64,000 nt of DNA from Cognatishimia activa (GCF_017798205.1 NZ_CP060010.1:1054001-1118000), one strand, 5' to 3'. Shown: positions 8,262 to 20,341, counted from the first letter of the stretch. Translations and numbers: made by a program. The notes: a model not told the origin generated them from the letters alone.

Positions 8262-8473
8262 ATTTAAAGACAGAGATCTGCCCTCCTTTCATACGCACCG
8301 TAACGCCCCGGTGCCGGGCATAGGTTCAAGATAACCCTTCTTTTGGATATTTCCAATGCGCCTCACGTGATTGCGAAGCAGTCATGGTAATTTTGCCGAC
8401 AGGCGCGACACAATGGGCTGTTCGTGCTGGTTTTCCGGGAAATCGCCGTCGGGGACCGTTTTCGCAAGGGGTG

Positions 8474-8502
8474 TTGACGAATCTAGAATCAATAATTAAT
8501 TG
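8474..8502 (+). promoter_or_regulatory. Candidate sigma-70 promoter for the DUF2975/XRE pair
   Basis: TTGACG (8474-8479), 17 nt, TAATTG (8497-8502), in an AT-rich pocket 38 nt before the ATG. The rest of the interval between rsfS and this gene (8262-8473) shows no other clear element. Confidence 0.4.
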
Positions 8503-8540
8503 CTGTTTTACGATAATTTTTATGCCTTAAAGGTGAACCC

Positions 8541-9068
8541 ATGTTCGAATCCAAATCTCTCGCCCGACTGCTCAAATGGGCCTGCACCACCGTCCTCGTG
8601 GCCCTGCCTCTCCTGATCCTTGCCTATGTTTTCTTTGAAAGGCCGACGCCTGCGAACGCGTCAGACATATACACCGATGTTATGATCCTAAGCGCGCCTC
8701 CGACTTGGGCCTTTATGCTGGCCAATGCGTTTTCACTCGGTAGCCTGGTCGTTCTTTTGGCCATGGTGCTCAATATGCGCCGCTTGTTTGATCACTATAG
8801 CCAGGGTCGTGTGCTGACGTTTGAGTCGGCAAAACTGCTTCAACGCATCGGTCGGTTCTTGCTTGCTGTCGCGCTGCTGCGACTGGTGTCTTACCCTGTC
8901 CTGAGTGTGCTGCTCACGCTCGGAAACCCTGAGGGGCAGAGGCAGCTGAGCATGGCACTCACAGAAGGCGACATCGGCTTTTTGATCGCGGCGGGCTTTG
9001 TGTTTCTTGTGGGAACCGCGATGCATGAGGCCGCGCAAAACGCAGAAGACATCAAAGGGTTCGTCTGA
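8541..9068 (+). CDS. DUF2975 four-helix membrane protein
   Basis: 175 residues; AAAGGTG lies 6 nt before the ATG. Seen: four transmembrane segments at about residues 12-31, 55-78, 98-123 and 142-162, with a short cytoplasmic tail. Order, size and the downstream partner fit DUF2975. Known: DUF2975 genes usually sit directly before a small Cro/YozG-type DNA-binding protein, as here (TGATG overlap of stop and start). Inferred: the membrane protein may antagonise or sense for the regulator, but no function is established. Confidence 0.8.
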   Translation: MFESKSLARLLKWACTTVLVALPLLILAYVFFERPTPANASDIYTDVMILSAPPTWAFMLANAFSLGSLVVLLAMVLNMRRLFDHYSQGRVLTFESAKLLQRIGRFLLAVALLRLVSYPVLSVLLTLGNPEGQRQLSMALTEGDIGFLIAAGFVFLVGTAMHEAAQNAEDIKGFV

Positions 9069-9274
9069 TGCAGATCATCGTAAGACTGGATGTCGTCATG
9101 GCCCAACGCAAAATGAAGGGCAAAGACCTCGCAGAGCAGATCGGCATCACTGAACAGAACCTGAGCCTGCTTAAATCCGGCAAGGTGAAAGGTGTGCGTT
9201 TTGAAACGCTGGCGCGGATCTGCGAGGTGTTGGACTGTCAGCCCGGTGACTTGCTTGAGGCGTCGGCGTCCTGA
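9068..9274 (+). CDS. Small XRE/Cro-family regulator (YozG-like)
   Basis: 68 residues, almost only a helix-turn-helix domain. Seen: KDLAEQIGITEQNLSLLKSG (helices 2 and 3) followed by VRFETLARICEVLDCQPGDL, the standard end of this small Cro-like family. It overlaps the DUF2975 stop by one base, so the two are translationally coupled. The last 37 bases also overlap the 3' end of the convergent mscS gene. Likely an autoregulator; targets unknown. Confidence 0.88.
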   Translation: MQIIVRLDVVMAQRKMKGKDLAEQIGITEQNLSLLKSGKVKGVRFETLARICEVLDCQPGDLLEASAS

Positions 9275-10617
9275 TCGGACAGCATGCGAACTTCCCGTTG
9301 TGGGAACGGGAAGTTGATGCCCGCCTCTTTGAAAGCATCCCAAAGCGCGAGGTAAACGGCGCCTCGGATGTTCGTGAGGCCTCCGGTCGGGTCGCTGATC
9401 CAGAAGCGGAGGATGTAGTCCACGGAACTGTCGCCAAACCCCACGATGTGGCAAACGGGAGCTTTTGGGTTGTTCAGAACACGATCCACAGACGTCGCGG
9501 CTTTGATTGCCGCTTCGCGCACCAGATGCGGGTCATCGCCATAGGCCGTGCCGAAAAAGATATCGAGGCGGACGAAGTCATTGGAATGGGACCAGTTGAC
9601 CACTTGGCCTGTGATCAGGTCTTCGTTGGGGATCAGATATTCTTTGCCGTCCCGCGTAACCACGCTGACATAGCGCGCGCCAAGAGAGTTGATCCACCCA
9701 AAGGTATCGCCCAAGGAAATCACGTCGCCGGGTTTGATCGACTTGTCCAAGAGGATGATGACGCCCGACACGAGGTTGGACACGACCTTTTGCAGACCAA
9801 AACCAAGGCCGACACCGATAGCACCGGACAAAACGGCGAGGCCGGTGAGGTCTACGCCGACGATCCGAAGGCCGATAAAGAAGGCAGCACCATATAGGAG
9901 CACCTGCAGGAACTTGATCATCAGGACCTGCATCGAGGGGCTGATGTCTTCGTTGCGTTTGATGCTGGCCGAGGATGTCCCCGACAGAAAGCGCGCGACA
10001 GCAAAGGTCAGCCCCAGCATCACCGCCGCCTGAACGACCGTCCATAGAGAGAGGCGTATGGAGCCGACGTTCAGGGCCGCAGCGTCCAGCAATTGGCGGG
10101 TTTCGTCACTGACGCCGAGAACGACCAAAGTGACCCATATCCATGCGCCATAGCGGATCACGGCTCGGATCAGATTGTTGTGCACAAGTCGCGCCACAAG
10201 GGCGATCACAAGCCACGCCAGCGACAGGTTCGCGATTATTCCGAGGATATAACTGCGGCTCGGCCAAGTGACCTCGCGCATGACAAGAACTGTGGCCCAG
10301 ATCAACACCACAAAAAAGATCAAAGCCAGACGTTTGTGAAGTAGGAGCAAATAGCGATAGCGCCACTTGGGCCAACCTTCTCGGCTGCGCATCCAATCCA
10401 GCAACATAGGCCCGAAAATCCGCGATAAGGCAAAGGCCACAAGGATCAAGCCAATCGCGATGCCGACTTGATAGGCATTCCAAGGCCGCATCAAGCCAAC
10501 GCCGAAATCAAGCACCTGATCCCAGAGGCTCAGGGCGATGTCTTGGGTATCTTGGACGCCTTCTACTGGGGTCGCCTGTTCGGCCGCCTCATCAAGGCCA
10601 GAGGTTTCGTCGGACAT
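9238..10617 (-). CDS. MscS-family mechanosensitive channel
   Basis: 459 residues. Seen: an acidic cytosolic N-terminus (1-45), then hydrophobic segments near 50-70, 95-113, 122-142 and 155-170, plus two more near 190-210 and 234-252. The pore helix follows (SGAIGVGLGFGLQKVVSNLV, residues 265-284) with its glycine pattern, then the beta domain (KPGDVISLGDTFGWINSLGA and YLIPNEDLITGQVVNWS). Known: such channels open on membrane tension and release solutes on hypo-osmotic shock. The extra N-terminal helices make it a larger member than MscS of E. coli. Its 3' end overlaps the XRE gene. Confidence 0.9.
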   Translation of the reverse strand: MSDETSGLDEAAEQATPVEGVQDTQDIALSLWDQVLDFGVGLMRPWNAYQVGIAIGLILVAFALSRIFGPMLLDWMRSREGWPKWRYRYLLLLHKRLALIFFVVLIWATVLVMREVTWPSRSYILGIIANLSLAWLVIALVARLVHNNLIRAVIRYGAWIWVTLVVLGVSDETRQLLDAAALNVGSIRLSLWTVVQAAVMLGLTFAVARFLSGTSSASIKRNEDISPSMQVLMIKFLQVLLYGAAFFIGLRIVGVDLTGLAVLSGAIGVGLGFGLQKVVSNLVSGVIILLDKSIKPGDVISLGDTFGWINSLGARYVSVVTRDGKEYLIPNEDLITGQVVNWSHSNDFVRLDIFFGTAYGDDPHLVREAAIKAATSVDRVLNNPKAPVCHIVGFGDSSVDYILRFWISDPTGGLTNIRGAVYLALWDAFKEAGINFPFPQREVRMLSDQDADASSKSPG

Positions 10618-10713
10618 ACTTTGCTTTCTTTTGTCCGATCAAAACACGGGGGTGGCCCGCAAAACAAGGGAATTCCCTTGCGGCACTGGGCGACTCTCTA
10701 TATCTGCGGACCC

Positions 10714-10800
10714 ATGAAACGCATCTATGACATTGCGGACCGCGCCTTTCTGCCTTGGCGCTTTTACGGTCAAAGCAAATCCGTCATCGCCGCCCTATGA
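10714..10800 (+). CDS. Possible 28-residue ORF upstream of leuC
   Basis: ATG at 10714, TGA at 10798-10800, encoding MKRIYDIADRAFLPWRFYGQ plus eight more residues. It is followed within a few bases by a GC-rich inverted repeat (GGGCGCG...CGTGCCC, about 10801-10825) and ends 70 nt before leuC. The ribosome binding site is poor (GCGGA). Only two leucines are present, so it does not look like a classical leucine leader peptide. It could be a small protein, a leader or chance; low confidence. Confidence 0.22.
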   Translation: MKRIYDIADRAFLPWRFYGQSKSVIAAL

Positions 10801-10870
10801 GGGCGCGGCGCGCTTTCGCGTGCCCGTATTGCAGCCTTAATCGCCAATTTCATCAATACGGAGAGGACCC

Positions 10871-12271
10871 ATGTCCCCCAAAACACTCTATGACAAAATC
10901 TGGGACGCTCATGTCGCCCATGAAGCCGAAGACGGCACCTGCCTGCTTTATATCGACCGCCATCTGGTCCACGAAGTGACCAGCCCGCAGGCCTTTGAGG
11001 GTCTGCGTATGGCGGGCCGTAAGGTGCGCGCGCCGGAAAAGACCATCGCTGTGCCGGATCACAACGTGCCAACCACTCTGGATCGCACCAAGGGCATCGA
11101 CAACGAAGAGAGCCGCATTCAGGTCGAAGCCTTGGATAAGAACGCCAAGGAATTTGGCGTGCATTACTATCCGGTCTCTGACGTACGTCAGGGCATCGTG
11201 CATATCGTTGGCCCAGAGCAAGGTTGGACCCTGCCCGGCATGACCGTTGTTTGCGGTGACAGCCACACTGCGACTCATGGTGCGTTTGGCGCGCTGGCGC
11301 ATGGTATCGGCACATCCGAGGTGGAGCATGTTCTGGCAACCCAGACGCTGATCCAGAAGAAGTCCAAAAACATGAAGGTCGAGATCACCGGCAAACTGAA
11401 GCCCGGCGTGACCGCGAAAGACATCACTCTGGCAGTCATCGGCGAGACCGGCACCGCTGGGGGAACCGGCTATGTGATCGAATATTGCGGTGAAGCGATC
11501 CGCGATCTGTCCATGGAAGGCCGGATGACCGTCTGCAACATGGCGATCGAAGGCGGTGCACGCGCGGGTCTGATCGCGCCGGATGCGACCACCTATGAGT
11601 ACTGCAAAGGCCGTCCGCACGCACCAAAAGGCGCTGCATGGGAACAGGCGCTGGAGTATTGGAAAACGCTCTTTACCGACGAAGGCGCTCATTTTGACAA
11701 GGTCGTCACGCTGAAGGGCGAAGACATCCAGCCGGTTGTGACTTGGGGCACGTCTCCTGAGGACGTTCTGCCGATCACTGGCGTTGTTCCAAACCCAGAA
11801 GATTTCGAAGGCGGCAAGGTCGAGGCGGCCCGTCGTTCCATCGAGTATATGGGTCTGACACCGGGCCAGCGTCTGGATTCCATCGAGATCGACACCGTAT
11901 TTATCGGGTCTTGCACCAACGGTCGTATCGAAGACCTGCGTGCCGTTGCCGAAGTCGTCAAAGGCAAGAAAATCGCCGTGAACCGCGCGATGATCGTGCC
12001 GGGTTCCGGCTTGGTTCGGGCGCAAGCGGAAGAAGAGGGTCTTGCCGAGATCTTCCAGGAGGCCGGCTTTGAATGGCGCATGGCAGGATGCTCGATGTGT
12101 CTGGCGATGAACCCAGACCAGCTGGCGCCAGAAGAGCGCTGTGCCGCAACATCCAACCGGAACTTCGAAGGTCGTCAGGGCTACAAAGGGCGTACGCACC
12201 TTGTGTCCCCTGCGATGGCTGCAGCCGCTGCCCTCACCGGCAAGCTGACCGACGTACGTGAACTGAACTAA
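10871..12271 (+). CDS. leuC: 3-isopropylmalate dehydratase large subunit LeuC
   Basis: 466 residues. With LeuD it isomerises 2-isopropylmalate to 3-isopropylmalate in leucine synthesis (aconitase fold). Seen: the three cluster ligands Cys348 ([13 protein letters not shown]), Cys407 and Cys410 (AGCSMC), and the substrate-site phrases [13 protein letters not shown] and [14 protein letters not shown]. Length and motif positions match bacterial LeuC. A GGAGAGGA site lies just upstream. leuD follows after 12 nt, so the two subunits are made from one message. Confidence 0.97.
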   Translation: MSPKTLYDKIWDAHVAHEAEDGTCLLYIDRHLVHEVTSPQAFEGLRMAGRKVRAPEKTIAVPDHNVPTTLDRTKGIDNEESRIQVEALDKNAKEFGVHYYPVSDVRQGIVHIVGPEQGWTLPGMTVVCGDSHTATHGAFGALAHGIGTSEVEHVLATQTLIQKKSKNMKVEITGKLKPGVTAKDITLAVIGETGTAGGTGYVIEYCGEAIRDLSMEGRMTVCNMAIEGGARAGLIAPDATTYEYCKGRPHAPKGAAWEQALEYWKTLFTDEGAHFDKVVTLKGEDIQPVVTWGTSPEDVLPITGVVPNPEDFEGGKVEAARRSIEYMGLTPGQRLDSIEIDTVFIGSCTNGRIEDLRAVAEVVKGKKIAVNRAMIVPGSGLVRAQAEEEGLAEIFQEAGFEWRMAGCSMCLAMNPDQLAPEERCAATSNRNFEGRQGYKGRTHLVSPAMAAAAALTGKLTDVRELN

Positions 12272-12283
12272 GGAGCCTGACAG

Positions 12284-12889
12284 ATGGAAAAGTTTGAAAA
12301 ACTCCAGGGTATCGCGGCCCCTATGCCGCTGGTGAATATCGACACCGATATGATCATCCCAAAGGTCTTTCTGAAGTCGATCCAACGCTCGGGTTTTGGC
12401 AAGCACCTCTTTGACGAGATGCGCTTTAACCGCGACGGCTCCGAGATCGAAGACTTCGTGCTGAACAAACCGCAGTATCGCGACGCGGAGATCCTAATTG
12501 CAGGCGACAACTTCGGCTGTGGGTCCTCACGTGAGCACGCCCCTTGGGCCATCGCGGATTTCGGCATCAAATGCGTTGTCTCGACGTCTTTCGCGGACAT
12601 CTTCTTTAACAACTGCTTCAAGAACGGCATTCTGCCGGTTGTCCTGCCCCAAGAGCAGGTCGATATTCTGATGGCAGACGCCGAGAAGGGCGCGAACGCG
12701 CGCGTGACTGTGGATCTGGAAGCACAAGAGATCACCACATCCGAAGGCGAGGTCATCAAGTTCGACGTGGATTCTCACCGCAAGCATTGCCTGCTGGAAG
12801 GCCTGGATGACATCGGTCAGACCATGCAAAAACAGTCGGCAATCGACGCATTCGAAGCACAGGCTTCTGCGGCCCGTCCTTGGGTCTAA
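12284..12889 (+). CDS. leuD: 3-isopropylmalate dehydratase small subunit LeuD
   Basis: 201 residues. Supplies the swivelling domain that closes the LeuC active site. Seen: [17 protein letters not shown] near the N-terminus and [16 protein letters not shown] (the Ser-Arg pair that contacts substrate), followed by [21 protein letters not shown] lies about 8 nt before the ATG. It ends the leuCD unit, with a terminator about 60 nt downstream. Confidence 0.97.
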   Translation: MEKFEKLQGIAAPMPLVNIDTDMIIPKVFLKSIQRSGFGKHLFDEMRFNRDGSEIEDFVLNKPQYRDAEILIAGDNFGCGSSREHAPWAIADFGIKCVVSTSFADIFFNNCFKNGILPVVLPQEQVDILMADAEKGANARVTVDLEAQEITTSEGEVIKFDVDSHRKHCLLEGLDDIGQTMQKQSAIDAFEAQASAARPWV

Positions 12890-12950
12890 GACGCGAAACG
12901 GTGGTTGCGAGGCACATGCCCCTAGCCACATTTCTGCCATAAGGTTTAAC

Positions 12951-12979
12951 GCGCCCCGGTCTATCGGGGCGCGTTTTTT
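12951..12979 (+). terminator. Rho-independent terminator of leuCD
   Basis: GCGCCCCG GTCTAT CGGGGCGC followed by GTTTTTTG: an 8-bp GC stem, short loop and a run of six T. A textbook terminator that separates leuCD from the downstream membrane protein and leuB. Confidence 0.93.
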
Positions 12980-13254
12980 GTATTCGGGTGGGGGCATTTG
13001 ACGCCGAGCCGTGTATCGACCTGACGTCGTGCAAATCCAAAAATTCCTTGTTTTCAGGCATTTCGGTGCAATTGAGCACCATTTTTCACAACCAACACGC
13101 GAAAATTGTGAATATCCAAACAAATTCTTGAGCAAATTGAAAAACATAGGCACAATTAACGAAATATGAGGCAAGCCGTCCTGAACTGGCGGATCAAGCT
13201 TGAAACAGCACGCGACAAAGAATTGCGGCGGTCGAGTTTGAAGGGAAAAAGGCA
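12980..13254. other. Intergenic region before the leu-linked membrane protein
   Basis: About 275 bases, AT-rich towards the middle. A weak promoter-like pair is present on the plus strand: TTGAGC, 17 nt, CACAAT (near 13129-13157), giving a leader of about 90 nt. No hairpin, tRNA or convincing small ORF was found. Confidence 0.35.
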
Positions 13255-14088
13255 GTGTTCGCACAAATCACAAGCGCGATGACACGCGCGATCCTTATGG
13301 CGGTGCTGGTGGCGACTCCGGCTCTTGTGCTTCCGGACATCACGTCGGATGCGCAGCAATTCGCGTTCATTTGTGCTTTCTTCGCGGCCGCCTTGGTCTT
13401 TATCGAGTATTTCTCGGCCTACCCCAGCATTCTGGAATTTCGCTTCGCGCCACCGTTTAACCGGATCCGCTTTGCGACGGTCTTCTTTTCGGTGTTCACA
13501 CTGTCCTCGGCCTTCACCTTTGGCACCTCATCCAATCTCGTGAATGGCGTCATGCATGCGCTGGCGTCCGTGCTGGGCAATATGACCGACGTGCCCTATT
13601 CGCCCGTCCGCCTAGTTTTGCTGACCTTGCCTGCCCATGCAGACGGAGAGGTATTCTCTTATGTACGCATGGCCGCGGGTGTATCCTATACGGCTTCGAT
13701 ATTGAGCCTTGTCCTGTTTTATTTCTTTGTCCGGGTTTTGGATTGGCCAACACGTAACGGAGCGTTCAATGTCTGGGTCAACCTACCCCTGTTCGACCCG
13801 ACGGCCGGCGGAGACGTCCTGCCGCGGCTTATTCGCGATGGGCGCGTGAATATCGTTTTGGGCTTCTTGTTGCCGTTTATCTTCCCTGCATTGGTGGAAA
13901 TTACATCAGGCTCACTGGGTCCGGCGCTGTGGTCAGATCCTCAGACCTTGATTTGGACCATGACAATCTGGGCGTTTTTCCCAGCCAGCATGGTCATGCG
14001 TGGCATTGCCATGTTGCGGGTTGCGAACATGATCGATCAGGATCGTCGTCGTGCCTATGCAGAAGCGCAGAACCTGCAGCACATCTGA
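13255..14088 (+). CDS. Conserved membrane protein between leuD and leuB, unknown function
   Basis: 277 residues from a GTG at 13255 (AAGGGAAAAAGG upstream). No recognised domain. Seen: about six or seven hydrophobic segments, e.g. AILMAVLVATPALVLP, QFAFICAFFAAALVFIEYF, FATVFFSVFTLSSAFTFG, YTASILSLVLFYFFVRVL and VNIVLGFLLPFIFPALVEI. The C-terminal tail is charged and cytosolic-looking (MIDQDRRRAYAEAQNL). It has its own region upstream after the leuCD terminator and lies 81 nt before leuB, so it may be co-transcribed with leuB. The position inside the leu cluster may simply be conserved synteny; no role in leucine synthesis can be shown. Confidence 0.75.
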   Translation: MFAQITSAMTRAILMAVLVATPALVLPDITSDAQQFAFICAFFAAALVFIEYFSAYPSILEFRFAPPFNRIRFATVFFSVFTLSSAFTFGTSSNLVNGVMHALASVLGNMTDVPYSPVRLVLLTLPAHADGEVFSYVRMAAGVSYTASILSLVLFYFFVRVLDWPTRNGAFNVWVNLPLFDPTAGGDVLPRLIRDGRVNIVLGFLLPFIFPALVEITSGSLGPALWSDPQTLIWTMTIWAFFPASMVMRGIAMLRVANMIDQDRRRAYAEAQNLQHI

Positions 14089-14169
14089 TCCAAAAACACC
14101 CTTCGTTTCTTGATCTTTCCGAGGCTAGCCGCTAGGCCCAAGGCAACGTGAAAATCGAAGGATAGTTCC

Positions 14170-15276
14170 ATGGGCAACCCCTCACTGCTGATCCTGCCGG
14201 GCGACGGCATTGGCCAAGAAGTCATGAATGAAGTGCGTCGTATTATTGACTGGTACGGCGAAAAACGCGGCCTCAAATTTGACGTCTCCGAAGATCTCGT
14301 CGGCGGCGCAGCTTATGATGCGCATGGCACCCCATTGCATGATGACACAATGGCCAAGGCTCAAGAGGTTGACGCGGTTCTGCTCGGCGCTGTTGGTGGT
14401 CCGGCCTATGATGATCTGGATTTCTCGGTGAAGCCAGAACGTGGCCTGCTACGCCTTCGCAAAGAGATGGACCTCTTCGCCAACCTGCGTCCTGCACAGT
14501 GTTTTGACGCGCTGGCGGATTTCTCGTCGCTGAAAACTGACATCGTGTCTGGTCTGGACATCATGATCGTGCGTGAGCTGACTTCGGGCTCTTACTTCGG
14601 CGAGCCTCGCGGCATCTTCGAAGAAAACGGCGAGCGTGTTGGCATCAACACTCAACGTTACACCGAAAGCGAAGTCGATCGCGTGGCGCGCTCTGCGTTC
14701 GAGCTAGCGAAACGTCGTGGAAACAAAGTTTGTTCGATGGAAAAAGCCAATGTGATGGAATCCGGTATCCTCTGGCGCGAAGTCGTCCAGAAGGTCCATG
14801 ACGAGGACTATCCTGAGGTAGAACTGTCCCACATGTATGCCGACAATGGTGCAATGCAGCTGGTCCGCGCGCCGAAGCAATTCGACGTCATCCTGACCGA
14901 CAACCTTTTCGGCGACCTGCTGTCTGATTGCGCAGCAATGTTGACTGGCTCTCTGGGCATGCTGCCCTCCGCATCGCTGGGTGCTCCGATGGAAAATGGA
15001 CGTCCAAAGGCGCTCTATGAACCGGTACACGGTTCTGCACCTGATATCGCGGGTCAAGGCAAGGCAAACCCATGTGCGTGCATTCTCAGCTTCGCTATGG
15101 CGCTGCGCTATAGCTTTGATCAAGGCACGGAAGCGGATCGTCTGGAAGCAGCGGTCGAAAAGGTTCTGGCCGATGGCGTTCGAACTGGGGACTTGATGCA
15201 AGCCTCTGATGCACAACCTGTGAGCACTTCGCAAATGGGCGACGCTGTTCTCGCCGCTTTGGACGCATCTCTCTAA
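14170..15276 (+). CDS. leuB: 3-isopropylmalate dehydrogenase LeuB
   Basis: 368 residues. NAD-dependent oxidative decarboxylation of 3-isopropylmalate to 2-oxoisocaproate, the last committed leucine step before transamination. Seen: the N-terminal [13 protein letters not shown], substrate-binding [14 protein letters not shown], the active-site Tyr in [14 protein letters not shown], the metal-binding [20 protein letters not shown] and the NAD loop [19 protein letters not shown]. Length is normal. It stands about 1.3 kb from leuCD, separated by a terminator and the membrane protein. Confidence 0.97.
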   Translation: MGNPSLLILPGDGIGQEVMNEVRRIIDWYGEKRGLKFDVSEDLVGGAAYDAHGTPLHDDTMAKAQEVDAVLLGAVGGPAYDDLDFSVKPERGLLRLRKEMDLFANLRPAQCFDALADFSSLKTDIVSGLDIMIVRELTSGSYFGEPRGIFEENGERVGINTQRYTESEVDRVARSAFELAKRRGNKVCSMEKANVMESGILWREVVQKVHDEDYPEVELSHMYADNGAMQLVRAPKQFDVILTDNLFGDLLSDCAAMLTGSLGMLPSASLGAPMENGRPKALYEPVHGSAPDIAGQGKANPCACILSFAMALRYSFDQGTEADRLEAAVEKVLADGVRTGDLMQASDAQPVSTSQMGDAVLAALDASL

Positions 15277-15283
15277 GATTTTG

Positions 15284-15309
15284 ACCGCGCAGCCGCAGGG
15301 TTGCGCGGT
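15284..15309 (+). terminator. Hairpin after leuB, probable terminator
   Basis: ACCGCGCAGCC loop GCAG GGTTGCGCGGT: 11-bp stem (one G-T pair) starting 7 nt past the leuB stop. The T-run is weak (TTCACCC), so termination may be partial. Confidence 0.55.
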
Positions 15310-15377
15310 TCACCCTTGTCAGACGCACAGCCTATGGTATTGCTGACGTTAGCGATAACGCTTCAGGATTCCAAACC

Positions 15378-16322
15378 ATGTCTGACAATGTGAAAGGCGC
15401 AGTATTCGCGCTGTGCGGCTTTGCTATTTTCGCAATCCACGATGTTCTCGTGCGTATCGTTGGCGGAAGCTTTTCGCCGTTTCAGATGCTCTTTTTCACG
15501 AGCCTTCTGAGTTTTCCACTTCTGACAATCGTGCTTGTTCAAGACAGCACACATGGCACCATGCAACCCAAACATCCTTGGTGGGTGGCACTCAGGTCCC
15601 TTGTGATGGTCGGAGCCAGCATTTGCGGGTTCTTCGCCTTCGCCACGCTTCCTTTGGCGCAGGTTTATGCAATCTTGTTTATGGTGCCTTTGCTTGTCAC
15701 CCTCATGTCCATTCCTCTTCTGGGTGAAAAAGTTGGCGCGCATCGCGCGGCAGCGATCCTAGTCGGCTTGGCGGGCGTGATTGTTGTTGTTCAACCGGGC
15801 TCTACACAGCTTGGCCTAGGTCACCTTGCCGCCGTCCTAGCGGCCTTTGGAGCAGCGCTCCAATCTGTGATATCCCGCAAAGTGGGCAATGACGAGCGGC
15901 CCGTTGTCATGATGCTTTTCCCTCTGCTTGCAATCTTTGTCACAATGGGAGGCAGCCTCGCATTCGTATATGAGCCGATGGCTCTGATTGACATAGCAGG
16001 CATGGCAAGCATCGCCGTATTGGGGTTCATCGCGACCTTCTGTTTGGTTGCTGCTTATCGCAAAGGCGAAGCGGCGATCGTCGCACCTATGCAGTATAGC
16101 CAGATAATCTGGGCGACGATTTATGGAAGCTTGTTATTTAACGAACAAGTAACAACGTCGGTGCTCGCAGGTTCTGCTTTGGTGATCACCAGCGGCCTTT
16201 ACATTGTAGCGCGAGAGGCGATTTCCGGCACATCTTCGAACCAACCTGTAACGCGCACTAGGTCGCGTGGCTTCGCACCTGGCAGCCTGAGGGTCTCGAC
16301 ATTGTTAAAGTGGCGCAAATAA
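15378..16322 (+). CDS. DMT-superfamily (EamA) transporter
   Basis: 314 residues with ten predicted transmembrane helices arranged as two EamA repeats: residues about 7-130 (FALCGFAIFAIHDVLVRIVG ... ILFMVPLLVTLMSIPLLGEK) and 140-285 (FGAALQSVISRKVG ... ATIYGSLLFNEQVT). The repeated proline/glutamate phrase near each repeat's end (LLGEKV, LFNEQV) is typical. Known: DMT carriers mostly export amino acids or other metabolites; specificity cannot be inferred. The C-terminal 35 residues are polar and basic. Transcribed alone. Confidence 0.85.
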   Translation: MSDNVKGAVFALCGFAIFAIHDVLVRIVGGSFSPFQMLFFTSLLSFPLLTIVLVQDSTHGTMQPKHPWWVALRSLVMVGASICGFFAFATLPLAQVYAILFMVPLLVTLMSIPLLGEKVGAHRAAAILVGLAGVIVVVQPGSTQLGLGHLAAVLAAFGAALQSVISRKVGNDERPVVMMLFPLLAIFVTMGGSLAFVYEPMALIDIAGMASIAVLGFIATFCLVAAYRKGEAAIVAPMQYSQIIWATIYGSLLFNEQVTTSVLAGSALVITSGLYIVAREAISGTSSNQPVTRTRSRGFAPGSLRVSTLLKWRK

Positions 16323-16628
16323 ACACCAGGTTTGCGTGGCTATCCGCAAGCACAAAACGCGTTCAGTAGCGTCGCATCCCTGACGGAATTGGAGCACGAG
16401 GCGTTACAGTTGAAGCAGCTGATAGTTGGGTAGAGATAGACACAAACGACCGTTTCAATTGGCGTGCAGCGGTCAGTTCTTGTTTTGCATGTTCGCTAAA
16501 GTTGGTTTTCGTGAGCAGGCTTTGGCCCTTTGCCCTTGAGGGTGTGAGCCTGAGGATGTGCAGACGTTAATCGATTGATGCTGTGTATCGATTGTATTCT
16601 GAATGTGGTTTGTTTTTGTTATTCGACC
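16323..16628. other. Gene-free gap between the exporter and the rRNA operon
   Basis: 306 bases. No complete gene was found. A short open stretch near 16380-16433 reads ASLTELEHEALQLKQLIVG then stop, which could be the decayed end of an old gene but has no start or ribosome binding site. The octamer ATCGATTG occurs twice (about 16570 and 16588). Otherwise nothing recognised. Confidence 0.4.
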
Positions 16629-16705
<77 letters not shown>

Positions 16706-16760
16706 TCAAGGTCGAATAGATATATCATCGTTTTGAGAGATATGTGTTTGTTTTTGCTAG

Positions 16761-16877
16761 GTTTGGCGATGCCCTACTCTCCCACACCTTAAGATGCAGT
16801 ACCATCGGCGCAACGGTGCTTAACTTCCGGGTTCGGGATGGGACCGGGTGTTTCACTCGTGCTATGATCACCAAACC
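16761..16877 (-). rRNA. rrf: 5S ribosomal RNA
   Basis: About 117 nt. The ends pair (GGTTTGG...CCAAAC), and the universal internal phrases CATAGCACGAG, CCCGATCCCATCCCGAAC-like and TGGTACTGC are present on the minus strand. It follows 23S by about 100 nt. Confidence 0.95.
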
Positions 16878-16974
16878 GAGTAAAAACAAACGTTAAGTTT
16901 CCAAGTCAGTACACTGAGGTGTGTATGGCTTTTGGATCGCAGTGATTGAAGACAGATGTCTATCTATTACTGGA

Positions 16975-19807
<2,833 letters not shown>

Positions 19808-19961
19808 TCCAGAAAGAGAGAGACATAAGTCACTCGCGATCCCAACAGCTGGCAAGCAAGGGATCCTGTTTCTGAACCAAAAGTCATACTTTCCCGCTCT
19901 TTATCCTGGAACCCAAGCTGCCGATGTCGGTCGGCCCCGCTTGGAGGACAAAGAACAAAAT

Positions 19962-19981
19962 GAGCAACCGCTTGGTTGCTC
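19962..19981 (-). other. Hairpin in the rRNA spacer
   Basis: GAGCAACC loop AAGC GGTTGCTC (minus strand), a perfect 8-bp stem between tRNA-Ala and 23S. Probably part of the RNase III or antitermination leader structure of pre-23S RNA. Confidence 0.55.
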
Positions 19982-20141
19982 GGGTTAGTGTACTTGACTT
20001 GGACAACTCTGTTCGTTTCAGCCGGCAGACCCTTGGAAGACCGAGGAAACAGTCTTGATCAAAGGCTCGCATCACCCAAGAAGGGATCAGCACCAAACTG
20101 AGATCCACCTCTTACTCAAGGGGATCAAACAGTGTTGATTT

Positions 20142-20169
20142 GTAGTTTTAAGACTAGTCTTAAAACTAC
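20142..20169. repeat. Perfect 28-nt palindrome in the 16S-23S spacer
   Basis: Left arm GTAGTTTTAAGACT is followed directly by its exact reverse complement, with no loop. It sits about 100 nt past the 3' end of tRNA-Ala in the pre-rRNA. As RNA it would form a long AU-rich hairpin. Confidence 0.9.
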
Positions 20170-20265
20170 TTTGTATCTCTCTAAACGATGTCAAAACGTC
20201 CGAATGGACGGTTGCAGAACCAAGTGGTGCTTAACGATCAATTCGTAACAGACTGAAGCGAAGAA

Positions 20266-20341
20266 TGGTGGAGCCTAGGAGGATCGAACTCCTGACCTCC
20301 TGAATGCAAATCAGGCGCTCTCCCAGCTGAGCTAAGGCCCC
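20266..20341 (-). tRNA. tRNA-Ala (TGC)
   Basis: 76 nt with CCA encoded. Starts GGGGCCTTAGCTCAG, anticodon TGC in ATTTGCATT, TPsiC arm GGAGTTCGATCCTCC, ends GGCTCCACCA. Second tRNA in the 16S-23S spacer, 18 nt after tRNA-Ile. Confidence 0.97.

Noticed and set aside
10468-10800. 110-codon plus-strand frame reaching into mscS
   Set aside because: Most of it is antisense to the coding region of mscS with no ribosome binding site; only its last 28 codons are discussed as a weak small ORF.
16380-16433. Transposase remnant
   Set aside because: The fragment is only about 20 codons, with no inverted repeats, target duplication or recognisable transposase motif.
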